Positions 15,654-19,290 of a stretch of 19,290 nt of DNA are shown here, piece after piece (position 1 is the first letter of the stretch; every line of letters starts with the position of its first letter). Position numbers and translations under genes: made by a program. Source of the stretch: Nitrospirota bacterium (GTDB lineage: Bacteria > Nitrospirota > Nitrospiria > Nitrospirales > UBA8639); assembly GCA_029865515.1 (NCBI GenBank), contig JAOUGQ010000023.1, positions 1 to 19,290 on the forward strand, written 5' to 3'. Below the pieces are notes generated by a model. That model did no database searches. It saw only the letters and a list, made by a program, of their open reading frames with translations, and was not told where the DNA came from.

Positions 15654-16763
15654 TCACTTGGCCGGGTCAGCCACGCGCCCCGGCTGCTTTTTCGGATCCG
15701 GACGGGCAGGCGTGGATGATTCGTCTTTCTGAGATTCCACCGAGAGGCCATAACTTTTTCGTAATTGCGTCTCGATATCCTGAGCAATATCAGGATTACT
15801 TTTCAAAAAGGTTTTCACCGCCTCACGGCCCTGCCCCAGTCGTTCTTCTTTGTAAGAATACCACGCTCCGGCTTTTTCAATAATCCGGCGCTCCACGCCC
15901 AAATCCACTAATTCCCCAACTTTGGAGATGCCTTCCGCAAACATCACATCAAATTCGGCTTGTTTAAAGGGTGGCGCCATTTTATTTTTGACCACTTTCA
16001 CCCGTACCCGGCTCCCCATGACTTCCTGGCCTTCTTTAATCGATTCAATCCGGCGAATATCCAACCGCACTGAAGAATAAAACTTCAACGCATTACCCCC
16101 TGTCGTGGTCTCAGGATTGCCAAACATGACACCGATTTTCATCCGAATCTGGTTAATAAACACCACCGAAGCTTGAGATTTGGAAATGGCACCGGTCAAT
16201 TTCCTCAAGGCCTGGGACATCAATCTCGCCTGGAGCCCCATATGGGAATCTCCCATCTCCCCTTCAATTTCGGCACGAGGGACCAGGGCCGCAACTGAAT
16301 CAACAACAATGATATCTAATGCTCCACTTCGGACCAGCGTTTCGGCAATTTCCAGCGCCTGTTCGCCGGTATCCGGCTGGGCCACCAGCAGATCATCTGT
16401 TTGCACACCCAGCTTTTTGGCATAGCTGATATCCAGCGCATGTTCAGCATCAATAAAGGCCGCCGCCCCGCCGGCCTTCTGAGCCTCGGCAATCGCATGC
16501 AAGCACAACGTGGTTTTCCCAGACGATTCAGGCCCGAACACCTCAATGACCCGACCTCGTGGTAACCCTCCGATACCCAGTGCCATATCGAGCCCGAGAG
16601 ACCCGGTCGAAATTGCCGGAATATCATGAGGAACCTCTTCGGTCCCCAGCTTCATGATCGCCCCTTTGCCAAATTGCTTTTCAATCTGGGTCAGAGCCAA
16701 ATCCAGCGCCCGTTTTTTCCCGTCTTTTTGTGTTTCTTTTTGAGGAGCTGCGCGTTCTGCCAT
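15654..16763 (-). CDS. recA: Recombinase RecA
   Basis: Forms ATP-dependent filaments on single-stranded DNA for homologous recombination and triggers LexA self-cleavage in the SOS response. The 369-aa protein shows the start region ALDLALTQIEKQFGKGAIMKLG, Walker A GPESSGKT (77-84), Walker B DIIVVDSVAALVP followed by loop L1, the VVFINQIRMKIGVMFGNPET segment with loop L2, and the C-terminal domain (KAGAWYSYKEERLGQG). The tail after residue ~335 is rich in Pro, Lys and Asp instead of the purely acidic E. coli tail. Start ATG 16763 has AAGGA 6 nt upstream. No intein or frameshift is seen. It has a candidate promoter of its own in the 82-bp gap after thpR. Confidence 0.98.
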   Translation of the reverse strand: MAERAAPQKETQKDGKKRALDLALTQIEKQFGKGAIMKLGTEEVPHDIPAISTGSLGLDMALGIGGLPRGRVIEVFGPESSGKTTLCLHAIAEAQKAGGAAAFIDAEHALDISYAKKLGVQTDDLLVAQPDTGEQALEIAETLVRSGALDIIVVDSVAALVPRAEIEGEMGDSHMGLQARLMSQALRKLTGAISKSQASVVFINQIRMKIGVMFGNPETTTGGNALKFYSSVRLDIRRIESIKEGQEVMGSRVRVKVVKNKMAPPFKQAEFDVMFAEGISKVGELVDLGVERRIIEKAGAWYSYKEERLGQGREAVKTFLKSNPDIAQDIETQLRKSYGLSVESQKDESSTPARPDPKKQPGRVADPAK

Positions 16764-16804
16764 GATGGTTCCTTTTGTTCAATATTCCTGGATTTCAAAG
16801 TGGC

Positions 16805-16837
16805 GGGTATCTTACCCCACCCTCCTTGGCAGGTAAA
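16805..16837 (-). promoter_or_regulatory. Candidate recA promoter with an inverted repeat over the -10
   Basis: On the - strand TTTACC (16837-16832) and TAAGAT (16814-16809) are 17 bp apart, four of six matches each, with a predicted start near 16802, about 38 nt before the recA ATG. The arms GGGTA (16805-16809) and TACCC (16813-16817) form an inverted repeat covering the -10, a place for a repressor. It does not match the E. coli LexA box (CTGT-N8-ACAG) or the GAAC-N4-GTTC type. Confidence 0.4.
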
Positions 16838-16845
16838 TGATTATC

Positions 16846-17466
16846 TTAGGTTAAAGGACCTGATCCTGCCTCATTCAATGGGACCGTCCACAGAGAGGTA
16901 TATTCCGCACCGTTAGGGCTCAAATCACTCCGAAAGAGTGTGATCCGGTCAATGAGCAATGGCCCCAGATTCCGGGGTTGCTCCAACAAGCCTAAGTGAG
17001 CCAGCACGCTACCCACTTTGGAATTGTCATGCTTAATCCTGGCCAGGGTCAAATGAGGATGATAGGCCTTTTCCTCAAGGGGAAAACCTAACGGTTCCAT
17101 TGCACCTTCGATTTGAGAAACAAGATTGAGCAAAGAAGGAAGGTCACCAGTACATCCAATCCACAATATGCGTGGACATCGAATATGAGGAAAGACCCCA
17201 AGGTCCTGAATCTCCAACATGATAGAAGTCTGACTTTTCCGGATAGGCTCAATCGCGGTCAAGAGTTGCTCCACCATGGCAGGTGCAACATATCCAAGAA
17301 ATTTCAACGTGAGATGAATCGACTCAGGGCGCACCCAATTGATCCTTGGCAACGTGACTCGAAGTTCCTGTTGGAGCTCGGCCACTTTCTCGCATAAGTT
17401 CCTGGAGAGTTCTACGGCAAGAAAAACTCTCAGACTCCTATGATTAGACTGCAGCTTCATTGGCAT
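16846..17466 (-). CDS. thpR: RNA 2',3'-cyclic phosphodiesterase (2H family)
   Basis: Opens 2',3'-cyclic phosphate ends of RNA to 2'-phosphates; in vitro, family members can also join tRNA halves by 2',5' linkages (older name LigT). The 206-aa protein has the two HxT catalytic motifs of the 2H superfamily, HLT at 51-53 (SIHLTLKFLG) and HLT at 138-140 (HPHLTLARIK), and RVFLAVEL near the start, as usual. ATG 17466 overlaps the end of cinA by 23 nt; ATG 17460 is equally possible and neither has a clear Shine-Dalgarno, suggesting translational coupling. The cinA-thpR-recA order is found in several bacteria and supports the call. Confidence 0.92.
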   Translation of the reverse strand: MPMKLQSNHRSLRVFLAVELSRNLCEKVAELQQELRVTLPRINWVRPESIHLTLKFLGYVAPAMVEQLLTAIEPIRKSQTSIMLEIQDLGVFPHIRCPRILWIGCTGDLPSLLNLVSQIEGAMEPLGFPLEEKAYHPHLTLARIKHDNSKVGSVLAHLGLLEQPRNLGPLLIDRITLFRSDLSPNGAEYTSLWTVPLNEAGSGPLT

Positions 17467-18736
17467 ATCGACGAATCAGATCTAAGACCGCCTGAGAAGT
17501 TTTCAGTTTAATTTCTGTTCGATCCCCCCAAAACTGCCAGCGTCGACACTGAGTCCCTCGTGGTCCATCAATCGCTCCATAAACCAGGCCAACAGGCTTT
17601 TTCACAGTGCCTCCCCCGGGACCGGCAATTCCTGTAACCCCAACTCCCAGATCGACTCGACTGCGCCTTCTGATCCCTTTGGCCATAGCCTCAGCCACGT
17701 GAGAACTCACGGCTCCATACCGACGTAGCAACGGGGCAGGAATCCCCACACATTCTCTTTTCGATTGATTACTGTAGGACACAACTCCTCTGTCTAAATA
17801 GAGAGAACTTCCTGGCACATCGGTCAATCGATGAGCAATTAACCCTCCCGTACAGGATTCAGCTAACGCAATCGTCCAGGAGTGCCCTCGTAATAATTCT
17901 CCTACGATTTCTTCCATGGTTCGTTCACCTTCAGAAAATAGCCATGGCCCTAAACAATCACGCACCTGCTTAATAAGGTGATTCCATTCAGGAAAGAACG
18001 GAGACTGCTCTTTCTTTTTAACGGAGGATTGGGAGTCGCCGACCACCCAACAACTCACGGTGACTTTTACCCCCCTGGGGGAAGCCAACAGACCAAACTG
18101 AGTGTTGGCATAGTCCATCAGAATAAGGTCCAATTGCTTTTGGACATCGGTTTCGGGCAATCCGAAAGTGTTAAAGGCATGAAACCAATACCGCCTGGTG
18201 CTTTTGAAGATCTTCCGGAGTGCCGGTTGAACCTGAGAGGCCATCATTACTTTGGCCTCGCGAGGAACACCAGGCAAGACAACAATCACCGATTGTCCCT
18301 CACGCATCAAAAAACCGGAAGCCGTGCCCACGGGATTCGCCAACATCCTCGCTCCGGAGGGAATGAGGGCTTGTTTGGCCAGGAGAGGAGTGACCGCTCT
18401 TCCAAAACGCCGAAACCGTTCCTGTAAATTTTCGTAGGCCTGTTTTCGTCGGATAAGTGGTCGCCGAAACGTCTCTGCAACAGCTTCACGGGTACAATCA
18501 TCCAGTGTTGAACCGAGGCCCCCAGTCAAGACAATCACGTCAGCTCGCTTTAAGGACGCGCGAAGGGCCTCTTGAATATCGGCCCTATGATCCCCTACGG
18601 AAATCTTTTTTCGAACAGCAATTCCGCACTCGGCCAGAAGATTCGAAACAAATACGGAATTGCTATCCACTCGCCCGCCAAGAAGCAATTCGGAGCCCAC
18701 GGCAATAATGTCAGCATAAAGGGGCTTCATGTACAT
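17444..18736 (-). CDS. cinA: CinA: competence/damage-inducible protein, NMN deamidase
   Basis: Two-domain protein of the pyridine nucleotide salvage route. The N-terminal COG1058 domain (about 5-175) hydrolyses ADP-ribose in studied members and shows AVGSELLLGG (12-21), TGGLGSTLDD (71-80) and VLPGVPREA (153-161). The C-terminal PncC-type domain (about 275-425) converts nicotinamide mononucleotide to nicotinate mononucleotide and shows AESCTGG (292-298), GVVSYSNQSK (317-326), and GVTGIAGPGGG (366-376). The length of 430 aa is typical. ATG 18736 and ATG 18730 are both possible starts, with no clear Shine-Dalgarno. It is upstream of thpR and recA in the same run; in Streptococcus cinA and recA are co-induced, which fits the grouping. 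Confidence 0.95.
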   Translation of the reverse strand: MYMKPLYADIIAVGSELLLGGRVDSNSVFVSNLLAECGIAVRKKISVGDHRADIQEALRASLKRADVIVLTGGLGSTLDDCTREAVAETFRRPLIRRKQAYENLQERFRRFGRAVTPLLAKQALIPSGARMLANPVGTASGFLMREGQSVIVVLPGVPREAKVMMASQVQPALRKIFKSTRRYWFHAFNTFGLPETDVQKQLDLILMDYANTQFGLLASPRGVKVTVSCWVVGDSQSSVKKKEQSPFFPEWNHLIKQVRDCLGPWLFSEGERTMEEIVGELLRGHSWTIALAESCTGGLIAHRLTDVPGSSLYLDRGVVSYSNQSKRECVGIPAPLLRRYGAVSSHVAEAMAKGIRRRSRVDLGVGVTGIAGPGGGTVKKPVGLVYGAIDGPRGTQCRRWQFWGDRTEIKLKTSQAVLDLIRRYANEAAV

Positions 18737-18788
18737 GCGAATCGGTCAGATGGCATCAAGTCAGTCGTTTGCACATTCCCAATGCGAT

Positions 18789-19290
18789 TCATGGAATGGC
18801 AGAAAAATCCAGATCAAACGTCATTTCACCTCCGGCCCCAGGAAAGACTTTAATGGTGGTGGGAGCTTCCAAATCAAATGCCCCATAGACAAAAGAGGCC
18901 ACAATCTTTGCACGGAACACAGGTTCTCCTTGTCTTTGACTTATCGGCGAAGCCCGCGCATCAAATCGGATTCGATCAGGCTTAATCAGCCGATTGCCTT
19001 GCTTGAGTAAAAGATAGCTGTCCCTGGCGAACGTGGGGGTATCACCAAAAATCATGACCACGACCTGCATGACCTCCTCGTCTAATACCCGTTGAATATC
19101 CTGGGAGGTGGGTTGCTCCCCTCGCAGAGCAAAATGCCCGGCCATCACGGCAATCCCGCTTAGTTTAGTCATAAGAAATCCATGCGGCTGGAAATGTTCT
19201 TCTAATGAACCAAATCGCCAATACAGGGTATTCGGAGGGTTTCTGTTTCGGGCTCCCTCTTGACCCTTCTTTACCGCTTCAAGAATTTGG
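18789..19290 (-). CDS. Conserved-looking hypothetical protein, C-terminal part (5' end outside window)
   Basis: The frame is open on the - strand from the window edge to the TGA at 18789, about 166 codons. The ATG at 19172 is probably internal, because the upstream codons continue a sensible protein (for example NPPNTLYWRFGSLEEHF). No family is recognised. The visible part is soluble, with a helical acidic stretch (QDIQRVLDEEVMQVVVMIFGD) followed by a segment that reads as beta-rich (PDRIRFDARAS, PVFRAKIVASFVYGAFDL) and ends in EMTFDLDFSAIP. There is no membrane segment or catalytic motif in view. It lies 52 bp before cinA on the same strand and may be in the same transcript. Function unknown. 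Confidence 0.7.
   Translation of the reverse strand, partial: QILEAVKKGQEGARNRNPPNTLYWRFGSLEEHFQPHGFLMTKLSGIAVMAGHFALRGEQPTSQDIQRVLDEEVMQVVVMIFGDTPTFARDSYLLLKQGNRLIKPDRIRFDARASPISQRQGEPVFRAKIVASFVYGAFDLEAPTTIKVFPGAGGEMTFDLDFSAIP

Noticed and set aside
10949..16800. Repeated GGAACC/GGTTCC hexamer in several spacers (before the TIG gene, ridA-like gene and recA, and between alaS and mltG)
   Set aside because: The same hexamer is frequent inside coding regions all over the window, so its presence in spacers is not striking apart from the 19-bp array, reported separately.
17978..18427. 149-codon + strand open frame opposite cinA
   Set aside because: It lies fully antisense to a well-conserved gene, with no ribosome binding site and no recognisable protein features. 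Other long antisense frames (6302-6709, 13983-14357, 5096-5449) were rejected for the same reason.

Overview
This is a chromosomal housekeeping region of a Gram-negative bacterium. Base composition is mid-GC by eye, spacers are short and genes are tightly coupled. DnaK ends in the acidic EEVD-like tail of the Gram-negative type, and two Sec-exported proteins are encoded. The gene set and the exported TIG/Ycf48-like pair fit Nitrospirota, perhaps a Nitrospira relative. That placement is inference from general familiarity and was not tested by a database search. No phage, IS element, CRISPR array, rRNA or tRNA was seen.

Left part, + strand (1-8238): the 3' end of valS, then nadC, birA and coaX (NAD, biotin and CoA cofactor genes, the first three overlapping or nearly touching). 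A short spacer with a sigma70-like promoter follows, then grpE-dnaK-dnaJ (the Hsp70 chaperone machine) and rsmE (16S rRNA methyltransferase). No hrcA and no CIRCE element accompany the chaperone genes.

Middle, - strand (8266-10948): two exported proteins, transcribed from right to left. The first is a five-domain IPT/TIG protein whose only cysteines are three vicinal Cys-Cys pairs. The second is a seven-bladed Ycf48/BNR-type propeller with a strict 41-residue repeat. A 410-bp spacer upstream carries a good extended -10 promoter and three 19-bp-spaced direct repeats, so this pair looks like its own regulated transcription unit.

Right part, - strand (11359 to the end, transcribed right to left): a partial hypothetical gene, cinA, thpR, recA, alaS, mltG and a RidA-family gene. 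These cover nucleotide repair, RNA end processing, recombination, tRNA charging and peptidoglycan termination. recX, common between recA and alaS elsewhere, is absent, as is ruvX near mltG.

The observations most worth checking are two tandem in-frame A-AAA-AAG slippery heptamers at the end of nadC, where a -1 shift reads straight into birA (which has no convincing start of its own); the cysteine-patterned exported protein pair; and the repeat-bearing leader upstream of it.
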